Origin: an uncultured Treponema sp. | Lineage (GTDB): Bacteria > Spirochaetota > Spirochaetia > Treponematales > Treponemataceae | Direction: 5' to 3' | DNA: 64,000 nucleotides | Assembly (NCBI GenBank): GCA_946411505.1 | Contig: CAMKEG010000002.1 | Span: forward strand, 62,001 to 126,000 | Shown here: positions 25,177-33,748 of the stretch, piece after piece | How positions within the stretch are numbered: position 1 is the first letter of the stretch | Layout of the letters: each line of letters opens with the position of its first letter | Notes under the pieces: generated by a model | Database searches by the model: none | What the model was told of the DNA's origin: nothing | The model's input: the letters and a program-made list of their open reading frames with translations, nothing else | Translations under genes and position numbers: made by a program

Positions 25177-26208
25177 ATGGCAAAACAAAAGGCTTTGTTT
25201 ATAGGCGGAACTGGAACGATAAGCATGGCGATTGTCCGCGAGCTGGCGGAGGATCCCGCGTGGGAAGTCTGGCTTTTGAATCGCGGAAGCCGTTCGGAAG
25301 AAGTTCCGGCGGGCGTAAAGCAAATCGTTTGCGACATCTCAAACGAGGCTGAGGCAAAGAAAAAACTTGGGGGCATGGCTTTTGACGTTGTGAGCGAGTT
25401 CATCGGCTTTGTTCCTGAACAAGTCGAGCGCGACTACAGGCTTTTTAAGGGAAAGGCCAAGCAGTACATTTTCATCAGCTCGGCTTCCGCCTACAACAAG
25501 CCCGCCGCAAGCTATGTGATTACAGAGGGAACGACGCTCGCAAATCCTCATTGGGAATATTCCCGCAACAAAATCGCCTGCGAGGAATTTTTGTTCAAAA
25601 AATACCGGGAGGAAAATTTTCCGGTGACAATCGTTCGGCCCAGCCACACTTACGACGAGCGTCACGTTCCGCTTGGAGTGCACGGAAAAAAAGGCTTTTG
25701 GCAAGTCATAAAGCGAATGATTGACAAAAAGCCTGTCATCATCCAAGGCGACGGAACTTCGCTCTGGCATCTTACCTTTAACAAGGATTTCGCCGTCGGC
25801 TTTATTGGCTTGATGGGAAACCGCCACGCTATTGGCGAGGCCTTCCAAATAACAGGCGACGAAGTTTTGACTTGGAACCAAATCTACCAAATAATCGCAG
25901 ACATTCTTGGCGTGGAGCTAAAGGCGTATCACGTGGCCTCGGAATATTTGAGCGCTGTCGGCGACAAGCGTGGCTTTGACTTTGAGGGAAGCCTTACTGG
26001 CGACAAATCGGTTTCGGTCGTCTTTGACAATTCCAAGCTAAAGAGAATCGTTCCGCAAATGACGACGACAGTTCCTTTTAACCAGGGAGCGAGAATCGCG
26101 CTGGACTACGTTCTGTCCCACCCTGAATGTCAAATAGAGGACCCGGACTTTGACGCGTGGTGCGACAAGGTCATCGCCGCGCTGGAAAAAAGCAAAGCGG
26201 ACATATAG
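25177..26208 (+). CDS. NAD-dependent epimerase/dehydratase family protein
   Basis: A 343-residue extended short-chain dehydrogenase-like protein. The Rossmann loop is FIGGTGTISMAIV near residue 9. A canonical YxxxK pair appears as YSRNK after a serine cluster (FISSASAYNK), and TIVRPSHTYDERHVP is the usual post-catalytic block. It may be a nucleotide-sugar epimerase or reductase; substrate not predictable. GGAGG follows the upstream repeat and serves ATG 25177. Repeat copies flank the gene on both sides. Confidence 0.83.
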   Translation: MAKQKALFIGGTGTISMAIVRELAEDPAWEVWLLNRGSRSEEVPAGVKQIVCDISNEAEAKKKLGGMAFDVVSEFIGFVPEQVERDYRLFKGKAKQYIFISSASAYNKPAASYVITEGTTLANPHWEYSRNKIACEEFLFKKYREENFPVTIVRPSHTYDERHVPLGVHGKKGFWQVIKRMIDKKPVIIQGDGTSLWHLTFNKDFAVGFIGLMGNRHAIGEAFQITGDEVLTWNQIYQIIADILGVELKAYHVASEYLSAVGDKRGFDFEGSLTGDKSVSVVFDNSKLKRIVPQMTTTVPFNQGARIALDYVLSHPECQIEDPDFDAWCDKVIAALEKSKADI

Positions 26209-26214
26209 CAGTAG

Positions 26215-26309
26215 TAGCGGCAATATAAAACGGCGGCAAGCCCAAAATAGAATGATTGCCGCATAAGCCGCAACATCCGCGCTTGTTAACCAACGCGCGC
26301 GGACAGCGG
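26215..26309 (+). repeat. Structured intergenic repeat, copy B
   Basis: Stem 1: GCGGCAAT (26217-26224) with ATTGCCGC (26255-26262). Stem 2: CCGC (26268-26271) with GCGG (26306-26309). Stem 3: TCCGCGC (26276-26282) with GCGCGGA (26297-26303), enclosing the TTGTTAACCAAC loop region. AAAGGAGG for the next gene begins 6 bases after it. Confidence 0.88.
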
Positions 26310-26326
26310 TGCTTAAAGGAGGATTT

Positions 26327-27445
26327 ATGTTAGACTTGCAAACGATGCCCAAGCTGGGCTTTGGACTTATGCGCTTGCCCGAAAAAGACGGCGAGGTTGA
26401 CATTGAGCGCGTAAAGACGATGGTTGACAAATACATGAACGCCGGCATGAATTATTTTGACACCGCCTACGTTTACCACAGCGGAAAGTCGGAAGTCGCC
26501 GCGCGCGAGGCTTTGGTAAAGCGCTATCCGCGCGAATCCTTTACGCTTGCCACAAAGCTTCCGGCCTGGGAAATGAAAACTGAAGCCGACCGCGACAGGA
26601 TTTTCAACGAGCAATGCGAGCGCGCGGGCGTGGACTACTTTGACTATTATCTCCTTCATTCTATCGAAGACGGAAACAACTACGACACATACGAAAAGCT
26701 TGACTGCTTTAACTGGGGCTGGAAGATGAAAGAGGCCGGCCGCATAAAGCATTTTGGCTTTTCATACCACGGAAGCCCCGAGCTTTTGGACGAGATTACC
26801 GACAAGCATCCCGACATGGAATTTGTTCAAATCCAATTGAATTACCTTGACCGCACAAATCCTATTGTCCGCTCGCAAAAACTTTACGACATCCTCCACA
26901 AAAAAAACATTCCGATGATTATCATGGAGCCTGTTCGCGGAGGAATGTTGGCCAACATGGCGCCAGAAATCGAAGCCAAGTTCAAGGCGGTCCGCCCCAA
27001 CGATTCGGTGGCCTCTTGGGCCTTGCGCTATTGCGGAACGCTTGAAGGCGTGGCCACAATACTTTCGGGCATGTCGACCGAAGAGCAAATGGACGACAAC
27101 ATAAAGACCTTTAAAAATTTTGAGCCAATCACCGCCGACGAAATGAAAATCATCGACGAAGTGACAAAGGAAATTTTAAGCGTTCCGCAAATCGGCTGCA
27201 CCGCCTGCAAGTATTGCGTTGACGGCTGCCCGCAAAAAATCAGCATCCCGGACGTCTTCCGCACGGTGAACACTTTGCGCCGCTATCCCGACGACTGGCG
27301 GGCCAAAAACTTTTATTCCGGCTTGGTAGGCCGGAGCGGCAAGGCAAGCGATTGCGTCGAGTGCGGCCAGTGCGAAAGCGTTTGCCCGCAGCATCTAAAG
27401 ATTATCGGCTTGCTTAAAGAAGCCGCCGCGCTTTTAGGAGAATAA
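26327..27445 (+). CDS. Aldo/keto reductase with C-terminal ferredoxin domain
   Basis: A 372-residue fusion. The N-terminal TIM-barrel has the aldo/keto catalytic pieces (NYFDTAYVYHSGKSE with Asp/Tyr, DYYLLHSIEDG with His). The last ~90 residues hold two clusters' worth of cysteines (CTACKYCVDGCP and CVECGQCESVCP). Such iron-sulfur aldo/keto reductases are common in anaerobes and clostridia; physiological substrate unknown. AAAGGAGG just after repeat copy B supports ATG 26327. The next gene follows after one base. Confidence 0.9.
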   Translation: MLDLQTMPKLGFGLMRLPEKDGEVDIERVKTMVDKYMNAGMNYFDTAYVYHSGKSEVAAREALVKRYPRESFTLATKLPAWEMKTEADRDRIFNEQCERAGVDYFDYYLLHSIEDGNNYDTYEKLDCFNWGWKMKEAGRIKHFGFSYHGSPELLDEITDKHPDMEFVQIQLNYLDRTNPIVRSQKLYDILHKKNIPMIIMEPVRGGMLANMAPEIEAKFKAVRPNDSVASWALRYCGTLEGVATILSGMSTEEQMDDNIKTFKNFEPITADEMKIIDEVTKEILSVPQIGCTACKYCVDGCPQKISIPDVFRTVNTLRRYPDDWRAKNFYSGLVGRSGKASDCVECGQCESVCPQHLKIIGLLKEAAALLGE

Positions 27446-27446
27446 A

Positions 27447-28421
27447 ATGGACACAGTTAAATGGGGAATTTTAGGAACGGCAAACATCGCGCGATGGGCG
27501 ACGATTCCCGGCATAAAGCTTGCCAAGAACGCAAGCCTTTACGCGGTGGCCGGCCGCTCTTTGGAAAAAGCAAAAAGCTTTGCCGACGAGTACGGCTTTG
27601 AAAAATATTACGGAAGCTACGACGAGCTTTTGGCCGACAAGGACGTTCAGGCCGTGTACATTCCGCTTCCAAACGGCTTGCACAAGGAATGGGTAATCAA
27701 AGCGCTCAAAGCCAAAAAGCACGTTCTTTGCGAAAAGCCCTTGGCTCTCAACGCCTCGGACGCGCAAGAGATGTTCGCGGCGGCGAAGGAAAACGGCGTT
27801 AACTTGATGGAAGCTTACGCCTACCTTCACAGCCCTTACGTTCAAAGCCTAAAGGCTGACGTTAAAAGCGGAATCATCGGCGACGTTGACTTTATCGACA
27901 CGGCCTTTGTGACGCAGGGCTACAAAGAGGACATCCGCTTGTACAAGGAATTGGGAGGCGGCGCCTTTTACGACTTGGGCTGCTACTGTTCCACGATGAT
28001 ACTTTCGCTGATTGATTCGCATGTGGTTGATGTCAAGGCCGCTGCGGAGTTTACAGACAAGGGCGTTGACGCGATGACGACGGGCTTTGTCCGCTTTGAA
28101 AACGGAGCGCGCGCCTCCTTTAATGTAGGAATGATTTTTGGCCAGGAATCAAATTCCCGCTTTGACCGCTTGTATGTCCACGGAAGCAAGGGCTGTATTA
28201 AGAGCGATGTTGAGTACAACCAAGCCGGAAAGTTGTCTTACACAATCCATGTCGGCGGCAAAACAATCAAGCGCAAGATTAAAGCTCCCCAAAACTATTC
28301 GCTTGAAATACAAAATCTTAGCGACTGCGTTTTAAACGGAGCCTCTCCGTTTGTAAGCCAAGAATTTTCGATTAAGAACGCTAAGTTTTTGGACGCGGTG
28401 TTTAAGGAAATCGGCTGGTAG
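27447..28421 (+). CDS. Gfo/Idh/MocA family oxidoreductase
   Basis: A 324-residue NAD(P)-dependent oxidoreductase. WGILGTANIARWATIPGI forms the Rossmann loop and HVLCEKPLALNASDAQEM is the family's EKP motif; GGGAFYDLGCYC corresponds to the conserved GGGxxxDxGxH region but with Cys in place of the usual His. It probably acts on a sugar or inositol-type substrate. One base after the aldo/keto reductase, so co-transcribed with it. Confidence 0.88.
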   Translation: MDTVKWGILGTANIARWATIPGIKLAKNASLYAVAGRSLEKAKSFADEYGFEKYYGSYDELLADKDVQAVYIPLPNGLHKEWVIKALKAKKHVLCEKPLALNASDAQEMFAAAKENGVNLMEAYAYLHSPYVQSLKADVKSGIIGDVDFIDTAFVTQGYKEDIRLYKELGGGAFYDLGCYCSTMILSLIDSHVVDVKAAAEFTDKGVDAMTTGFVRFENGARASFNVGMIFGQESNSRFDRLYVHGSKGCIKSDVEYNQAGKLSYTIHVGGKTIKRKIKAPQNYSLEIQNLSDCVLNGASPFVSQEFSIKNAKFLDAVFKEIGW

Positions 28422-28439
28422 CGCCGGAGGAATTTTTTT

Positions 28440-29087
28440 ATGGAAAAGAAGAATTTAGCAAAGAGAATTTTCATGTCGCTTTTTGGCGTGATTATTTGCG
28501 CGATAAGCGTGGGCGTTTTTAAAATCGCCGCGCTTGGAGTCGATCCCTTTCAGTCTTTTATGGCCGGCTTGGACAAATTGATTCCGCTTGACTTTGGCCT
28601 TTTGTACATCATCGTCAACGCGCTGCTTTTGATTTTCGCGCTTGTCTTTGACAGGCATTACATCGGAATCGCGACTTTCATCAATTTGTTTTTGCTGGGT
28701 TACATCACGCAGTTTTCCTACCAGTTTTTGCAAACGGTGATTGTTGAGCCAAGCATTTTTGTCCGCGCCGCTTGCCTTGTGGTCGGCGTTGTGGTCATCT
28801 GTTTTGGCTCTGCCTTTTACATGACGGCGGATTTGGGAGTTTCAACCTATGACGCTGTCGCGCTGATTATCGTGAACACTTGGAAAAAAGGAAAGTTCCA
28901 ATACGTCAGGGTTTTCACCGACATCGTTTGCGTCATTCTAGGCGCGGCTCTTTTTGTTTTGGGCGGAGGAAAAATCAGCGCGATACCGACAATCGCCGGA
29001 ATAGGAACAATCATCACGGCCTTTTTTATGGGCCCGCTAATCGAGTTCTTCAACGTCCACGTCGCGCGTCCGCTTTTGGCAAAGTAA
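28440..29087 (+). CDS. YczE/YitT-like integral membrane protein
   Basis: A 215-residue membrane protein with five or six hydrophobic helices. GVFKIAALGVDPFQSFMAGL and a second internal AADLGVSTYDAVAL-type segment are the family's repeated half-motif (D/PFQ and S/TYDA). Members are uncharacterised; some lie near transport or regulatory genes. GGAGG lies ahead of ATG 28440, 18 bases after the oxidoreductase stop, in the same probable operon. Confidence 0.78.
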   Translation: MEKKNLAKRIFMSLFGVIICAISVGVFKIAALGVDPFQSFMAGLDKLIPLDFGLLYIIVNALLLIFALVFDRHYIGIATFINLFLLGYITQFSYQFLQTVIVEPSIFVRAACLVVGVVVICFGSAFYMTADLGVSTYDAVALIIVNTWKKGKFQYVRVFTDIVCVILGAALFVLGGGKISAIPTIAGIGTIITAFFMGPLIEFFNVHVARPLLAK

Positions 29088-29131
29088 AATACTGTTTGAC
29101 AAAAAGCCGCGATTGGCGCAAAATGTAATTG

Positions 29132-29962
29132 ATGAAGAAAAAAATTCCTTGCGCCGTGATTGCCCTTGCATCTGTCGTTGTCGCGGCGGCCGCGCTTTTT
29201 GCCGCAATAAAATCTTTGTATTCCCGCAGGCCGCTCGACCTGGCTTTTGACGCGGCCTATTATTTTTCGGAAGAATCTAGCGCTTCAGGCGTATGGAAAT
29301 ACGAAAAGTCTTTTAGCGGCCACCAATATTATCTTTACCTTCCGCCCGAGTATCGTGATGACAACGACACCCCAGAGGCCAAGCTTCCGCTGATTGTCGC
29401 CTTCCACGGTTCCGACGAAAAGGGGCAGGCCTTTAAATACGGAAGAATTTTTACAGGCGAAGATTTCCAGAGAAAAATTCATCCAAAAGGCGCCGCGGTT
29501 CTTTTAATCTTTTCGCGCATAAATTATTTTACCGATCCGCATGGAACGGCGCTTTTAATCAAAAACGTTTGCATAAAAAACAAGTGCCTTGACCCGACAA
29601 ACATCGTGGGCTACGGCTTTTCGCAAGGCGCCAAATTCGCGGCCGAGATGGCCTGCGCCGAGCCAAGCCTTTTCCGCGCGCTTGTAAGCGGGAGCGGCTT
29701 TTACCAAATGTCGGCGAAGGAAATCTTGCGCGTCCTTCCGATTCAATTTTACTGGGCCAATTCCGAAGACGACAAGGGAATCTTTGAGCAGGGAATGCCC
29801 ACAGGCCGCCGCGTCGCGCGCTTTTGCAAAAATTCCCGCTACGTCCAATACCAAAGCCGCCACCACTTTTACGTGGAATTAAAAGACAAGACCGGCCGCC
29901 TCAACAAAGACGGAAGCGACGAGACCTTTATGGACTGGCTCTGTTCCGTCGTGAACGAATAA
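29132..29962 (+). CDS. Membrane-anchored or secreted alpha/beta hydrolase
   Basis: A 276-residue protein with an N-terminal hydrophobic signal/anchor (residues ~5-28) and an alpha/beta hydrolase domain resembling feruloyl or polyhydroxybutyrate esterases: PLIVAFHGSDEKGQ (oxyanion region), IVGYGFSQGAKFA with the nucleophile Ser in GFSQG, and a late His in SRHHFYVEL. A TTGACA box (29096-29101) and CAAAAT 17 bases on end seven bases before ATG 29132, so it may have its own leaderless promoter. Substrate unknown. Confidence 0.72.
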   Translation: MKKKIPCAVIALASVVVAAAALFAAIKSLYSRRPLDLAFDAAYYFSEESSASGVWKYEKSFSGHQYYLYLPPEYRDDNDTPEAKLPLIVAFHGSDEKGQAFKYGRIFTGEDFQRKIHPKGAAVLLIFSRINYFTDPHGTALLIKNVCIKNKCLDPTNIVGYGFSQGAKFAAEMACAEPSLFRALVSGSGFYQMSAKEILRVLPIQFYWANSEDDKGIFEQGMPTGRRVARFCKNSRYVQYQSRHHFYVELKDKTGRLNKDGSDETFMDWLCSVVNE

Positions 29963-30082
29963 GGCAAAAGCCAAAATTTTCATCCCCAAAATAACGCATC
30001 TTATCCCCAGCCTTTTGCATTTTGCCAAAAAGCGCCTTGCGGCCCTATGCGTCCTGCCCTATGATTGAATCATCAGGAGGGG

Positions 30083-30175
30083 TAGCGGCGACGCGCTTGT
30101 TTGTAAGCCTAAAAATGCAAGTCGCCGCAGAAGCCGCAACATTCGCGCTTGTTAACTAACGCGCGCGAACAGCGG
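30083..30175 (+). repeat. Structured intergenic repeat, copy C
   Basis: Stem 1: GCGGCGAC (30085-30092) with GTCGCCGC (30121-30128). Stem 2: CCGC (30134-30137) with GCGG (30172-30175). Stem 3: TTCGCGC (30142-30148) with GCGCGAA (30163-30169), loop TTGTTAACTAAC. It lies in the 230-base gap before the TauE-like gene, 7 bases before its GGAGG. I see no other feature in that gap. Confidence 0.9.
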
Positions 30176-30195
30176 ACTTATTGGAGGTAAAGAAA

Positions 30196-30825
30196 ATGGC
30201 ATTAGAAGCGATTTTGCTGGGGCTTTCGACGGGAACTTACTGCGCGATGTATTGCGTTCCTGTTCTGGCGCCCTTTTTGGCGGGCGGCGAAAATCCAAGC
30301 TGCAAAAGGAACGGCGGCTTGATCGGCGTTTTTTTGGGCGCGCGGCTTGTGACGTATTTTATTCTTGGCGCGGCCTTTGCGGCGCTGGGACTTTTGGCCA
30401 ACGAATGGATGGATCCCGTGCTGGCCAGAAAGCTTTCTGTCGCGGCCTACATTTTTTGCGGCCTTGCGCTTTTGGCAAACTCGCTGGGCGCGAAGTTTCC
30501 TTGGGGCTGCCAATGCCGCGCTCCAAAGCTTAAACGGCTTGGAAGCGATTGGGTTACCGCGATTGTTTCTGGCCTTGCGGTCGGCCTGCACGTTTGCCCG
30601 CCCTTGTGGACGGCGATTGTCCGTTCGGTTTTTGGCGGGAACGGGCTTCCAGGCTTTTTTTACTTTGTCTTTTTTTATGTCGGAACGCTTCCGTTTTTCG
30701 CGCCGCTTTTTGGAATTCCTTTTGTGACAAAAAGGCTTTCTGTGATAAGGAACGTCGCCCGCGTCGCGCAATTTTTTGTAAGCCTTTACTTTATCTTTTT
30801 CCTTGGAGTCTTAGCGGCGCTCTAG
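30196..30825 (+). CDS. DsbD/UreH-type membrane protein (TauE-like annotation)
   Basis: A 209-residue protein with about six transmembrane helices. CAMYCVPVLAPFLAGG near the start and LHVCPPLWTAIVRSVFGG in the second half are the paired cysteine/proline motifs of the CcdA/DsbD/UreH membrane fold, which moves electrons or thiols across the membrane. It is followed by a polyferredoxin-type membrane protein, which supports an electron-transfer role. GGAGG (30183-30187) is spaced for ATG 30196. Its stop codon forms the first bases of repeat copy D. Confidence 0.75.
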   Translation: MALEAILLGLSTGTYCAMYCVPVLAPFLAGGENPSCKRNGGLIGVFLGARLVTYFILGAAFAALGLLANEWMDPVLARKLSVAAYIFCGLALLANSLGAKFPWGCQCRAPKLKRLGSDWVTAIVSGLAVGLHVCPPLWTAIVRSVFGGNGLPGFFYFVFFYVGTLPFFAPLFGIPFVTKRLSVIRNVARVAQFFVSLYFIFFLGVLAAL

Positions 30826-30915
30826 CGGCGACGAGCATGTTCGCAAGCCAATGAATGAAAGACGCCGCATAAGCGGCAACATTCGCGCTTGTTAACTAAC
30901 GCGCGCGAACAGCCG
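30823..30915 (+). repeat. Structured intergenic repeat, copy D
   Basis: Stem 1: GCGGCG (30825-30830) with CGCCGC (30863-30868). Stem 2: CGGC (30874-30877) with GCCG (30912-30915), where copies A-C have CCGC with GCGG, a compensated change. Stem 3: TTCGCGC (30882-30888) with GCGCGAA (30903-30909). The repeat starts on the stop codon TAG of the preceding gene and ends 8 bases before AGGAGG. Confidence 0.9.
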
Positions 30916-30935
30916 TAGTTTTAGGAGGTTCTTTA

Positions 30936-32126
30936 ATGATAGCAAGTTTTATTTTGACAATAATGATGTCGTTCATCGTGATGTTTTTTGTCGCGGGAAC
31001 TGGCGGCTTTTCTTTGGCAAGCTTGGTTTACTCAGTCTTTTTAATCGCGCTCTTTGCAGGAATGACTTTCAGTGAACATAGGAAAAAGGGAAGCGGCGTC
31101 ATTTTCCGCCGAATTTTTCAAACGGTCTTTGCAGTAGGTTTTTGCGCGGCCTTTATTTCCGACCTTTACGCCGAGCGCGGAAGCATGGCCATCACCTCGC
31201 AGGCGATGAGCAACGCCGAGCTTCCTTTTTGCCACATCGCGATTCCGCAAGCGCTGCTTCCGCTCCTTGTCACAAAGAACATAATTTTCCCGGCCAGAAT
31301 CTCCGGCCACTACGCCGCCGTCGCAAGCATGATTTTGATTTGGCTTGTATGTACCTTGATTTTGGGCCGCGGCTGGTGCTCTTGGGTTTGCTTTTACGGC
31401 GGCTGGGAAGAAGGCTTTTCGCATTTGGCAAAAAAGCCGCGCATAAAGCTTCTTCCAAAAAACAAGGAGATTCGGGAATTGCATTTTGGCTTTTTCTTTT
31501 TCATCGTTCTTGCATCGCTTTGCCAAATGGCTTGCGCGTATTGCGAATGGTTCTGTCCCTTCAAGCTGGTGACAGAATACAGCCCGGTCAATTCAATTCC
31601 AAGCCTGATTGCCACGATAATTTTTGCCGGCTTGTTCGTCGGCCTTGTAATCGTTCTTCCGATTCTTACAAAAAAGCGGACGCAATGCAGCGCGCTTTGC
31701 CCCTTTGGCGCTTTCGCTTCGCTGACCGACCGCTTTAGCGCCTTTAGGATGAAGATTGACACGGAAAAGTGCGTGGGCTGCATGAAGTGCGCGGCGGCCT
31801 GTCCATTTAGCGCGATTGACATAAAGACGATTCAAGAAAAAAAGGGAAGGCCCGAAATCACTTGCGCGAAGTGCGGAGAGTGCGTCGCGGTTTGCCCGCA
31901 AGGCGCGATAAGCTACGGCTTTAAGTTTAACGCAGGCCGCTCTTGCGCCGCTTCTTGCTCGAACAACGCCGCGCCAAAAAGCGCCTTTGGCCGCGCCGTC
32001 CAAGAGCTTTTGAATCCGGCCCAGCTTTTTAGGTTCGCCGCCTTTAGCTTTGCAACAATCATGTCGTCAGACTTTATGGTAAAGAGCCTTAACCTTGCGT
32101 TTAATTTAATTGGAGGAATAAAATGA
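30936..32126 (+). CDS. NapH/CcoG-like membrane 4Fe-4S protein
   Basis: A 396-residue protein with four to six membrane helices and cysteine-rich loops. GRGWCSWVCFYGG and CAYCEWFCPFKL are the CxxxC-P motifs typical of NapH/RdxA-type proteins. Two bacterial ferredoxin clusters follow (CVGCMKCAAACP and CAKCGECVAVCP). It probably relays electrons between the quinone pool or a cytoplasmic donor and an exported acceptor. AGGAGG precedes ATG 30936; its TGA overlaps the next ATG. Partner identity is unknown. Confidence 0.85.
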   Translation: MIASFILTIMMSFIVMFFVAGTGGFSLASLVYSVFLIALFAGMTFSEHRKKGSGVIFRRIFQTVFAVGFCAAFISDLYAERGSMAITSQAMSNAELPFCHIAIPQALLPLLVTKNIIFPARISGHYAAVASMILIWLVCTLILGRGWCSWVCFYGGWEEGFSHLAKKPRIKLLPKNKEIRELHFGFFFFIVLASLCQMACAYCEWFCPFKLVTEYSPVNSIPSLIATIIFAGLFVGLVIVLPILTKKRTQCSALCPFGAFASLTDRFSAFRMKIDTEKCVGCMKCAAACPFSAIDIKTIQEKKGRPEITCAKCGECVAVCPQGAISYGFKFNAGRSCAASCSNNAAPKSAFGRAVQELLNPAQLFRFAAFSFATIMSSDFMVKSLNLAFNLIGGIK

Positions 32127-33301
32127 AATTTGAAAGCGTTAAAAAATTTTTCTATGGCCTGAAGGTCGCAAGAATCGCGCTTGTTTGCGTTTTGGGAGTT
32201 CCGATGTTCTTTGTCTTTTCGGAAGTTCCGGCGAATTTTATTGGAGGCTTTTTGCGCGTTGATCCGTCTTACACAGGCGGCCTTGTGGCCGAAGAGATTG
32301 TGGACCCAATCGGAAACGCGGGCGAGCGGGGCGGCTTGGTCCGCTACACGGTTCATCAACCGGTTACCGGCGCGCGCTGGCAAAAGTCCGCCGAATACTG
32401 GCAAGTCGTTTTTGACTTTAACGGAGCGCCTGCAAAAAAACAGGAGACGGTTTACATCGCCGCCGACAACATGGCGGAAAGCGCTCGGCCTTGGAACTTC
32501 GCGCTAAAAATTGACGGCGGCCAAGGAAAGGTTTACGACAGCAAGGGCGCTTTGATTTGCGCCGCGGAAGTCTATCCGCTGAACGGCGGCGAGCAAGTCA
32601 AGGCGAGAATTCCCTTGCAGGACAAACGGCTGCAGGCGCTTTTGGGAGCCAAAAAAACTTGGCACAGTATTGAGCTTGGCGGCGAAAGCGGCGAGGCTGG
32701 AAACGCTGGCGGGCGCGCCGCTCCTGTCGAAGCGAGAATGGCCGCGCAAAAAAAGGAGAATGGCCAAGCCGACGATGACGAAGCCTTTGTGGAGCGCGTA
32801 AAGAAAATCTACGAGGCCGCCGCGAACAATTCCGGCGCTTCCGACAGTTCCGCCTCTGACGACGGCGACCCAATGGCTGCCATAAACGCGGCACTCCAAA
32901 AGTACGAGCAAAAAATTAAGGAAAATCCAAACGATTACATTAGCCTTGCCAACTATGGCTCTTGGCTTGCAAAAAAAGGCGGCGAGTCTTCCGCGCTAAA
33001 GGCGATGAAGCTTGTGAAGGACGCTTACGCTTGCTTGGACAAGGCCGCGGAACTTTGCGCCGGAAAGGAAGGCGAGATTGAAGTCTTGATGAACCGCGCT
33101 TCGGTCAGCGCTTCCGTTCCCGAGATGGTATTTAAAAAGTCGGAAGTTGGCGCAAACGATTTTACAAAAGCCGCCTCGCTTACGGACAATAAAGTTCTAA
33201 AGGCCTATTGCCATGTGATGGCCTATGAATGTTACAAAAAATGCAACAAGGAATCGAAGGCTTTTCTTGCTTTGCAAGAAGCCAAAAAGGCGCTAGAATA
33301 G
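32123..33301 (+). CDS. Membrane-anchored protein with C-terminal helical repeats
   Basis: A 392-residue protein of no recognised family. Residues ~14-35 form a signal/anchor. About residues 60-190 are beta-rich, resembling an ethylbenzene-dehydrogenase/DOMON-type ligand domain (WQVVFDFNGAP, WNFALKIDGGQGKVYDS), but no heme ligand can be fixed by eye. A low-complexity Ser/Ala/Asp linker at ~235-250 leads to helices like tetratricopeptide repeats (NPNDYISLANYGSWLAKKGG). It overlaps the NapH-like gene (ATGA), so it is probably the exported partner of that redox module. Confidence 0.6.
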   Translation: MKFESVKKFFYGLKVARIALVCVLGVPMFFVFSEVPANFIGGFLRVDPSYTGGLVAEEIVDPIGNAGERGGLVRYTVHQPVTGARWQKSAEYWQVVFDFNGAPAKKQETVYIAADNMAESARPWNFALKIDGGQGKVYDSKGALICAAEVYPLNGGEQVKARIPLQDKRLQALLGAKKTWHSIELGGESGEAGNAGGRAAPVEARMAAQKKENGQADDDEAFVERVKKIYEAAANNSGASDSSASDDGDPMAAINAALQKYEQKIKENPNDYISLANYGSWLAKKGGESSALKAMKLVKDAYACLDKAAELCAGKEGEIEVLMNRASVSASVPEMVFKKSEVGANDFTKAASLTDNKVLKAYCHVMAYECYKKCNKESKAFLALQEAKKALE

Positions 33302-33307
33302 TATTTG

Positions 33308-33748
33308 ATGAAAATTACGATTCTTGAAAAAGAGCCTGGCGAAGAAGACGAGATAATCGTAAAGTGCGGCCAGCTTGACGAAAAACTCTTGCGCCTTATA
33401 AACCAGTTTAAGTCTGGCGGCAAAGGCAAAATGAATTTTTACAAGGATTCAAAAATCGTCTTGGTGGAGCCGGCGGAAGTCTTGTACTTTGAGTCGGTTG
33501 ACGACAAAGTTTTTGCCTACACAAAGGACTGCGTTTACGAAACAAAGGCCAAGCTCTACCAGCTGGAGGAGGAACTGCCGGCCAGCGACTTCTTTAGGGC
33601 CAACAAAGCGGTGATTGTGAACCTTGACAAAATCGACAGCCTTGCGCCGGCCTTTGGCGGCCGCTTTGAAGCGACGTTGGAAAACGGCTACAAGGTTGTC
33701 GTTTCAAGGAATTATTTAAATGAGTTGAAGGAGAGGTTGGGCCTATGA
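33308..33748 (+). CDS. LytTR-domain DNA-binding protein
   Basis: A 146-residue protein whose C-terminal ~95 residues form a LytTR domain (EVLYFESVDDKVFAYT, FFRANKAVIVNLDKI, NGYKVVVSRNYLNELKERL). There is no receiver domain, so it is of the stand-alone type always found with a DUF3021 membrane protein, as here. ATG 33308 is used rather than TTG 33305. It overlaps DUF3021 by four bases. The pair is thought to regulate its own operon; signal unknown. Confidence 0.88.
   Translation: MKITILEKEPGEEDEIIVKCGQLDEKLLRLINQFKSGGKGKMNFYKDSKIVLVEPAEVLYFESVDDKVFAYTKDCVYETKAKLYQLEEELPASDFFRANKAVIVNLDKIDSLAPAFGGRFEATLENGYKVVVSRNYLNELKERLGL

Noticed and set aside
24046..25323. Long open frame (425 codons) on the minus strand opposite the alcohol dehydrogenase
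   Set aside because: It is the antisense of a well-matched enzyme gene with GC-rich third positions; the protein is Arg/Val/His-rich with no family pattern and no ribosome site.
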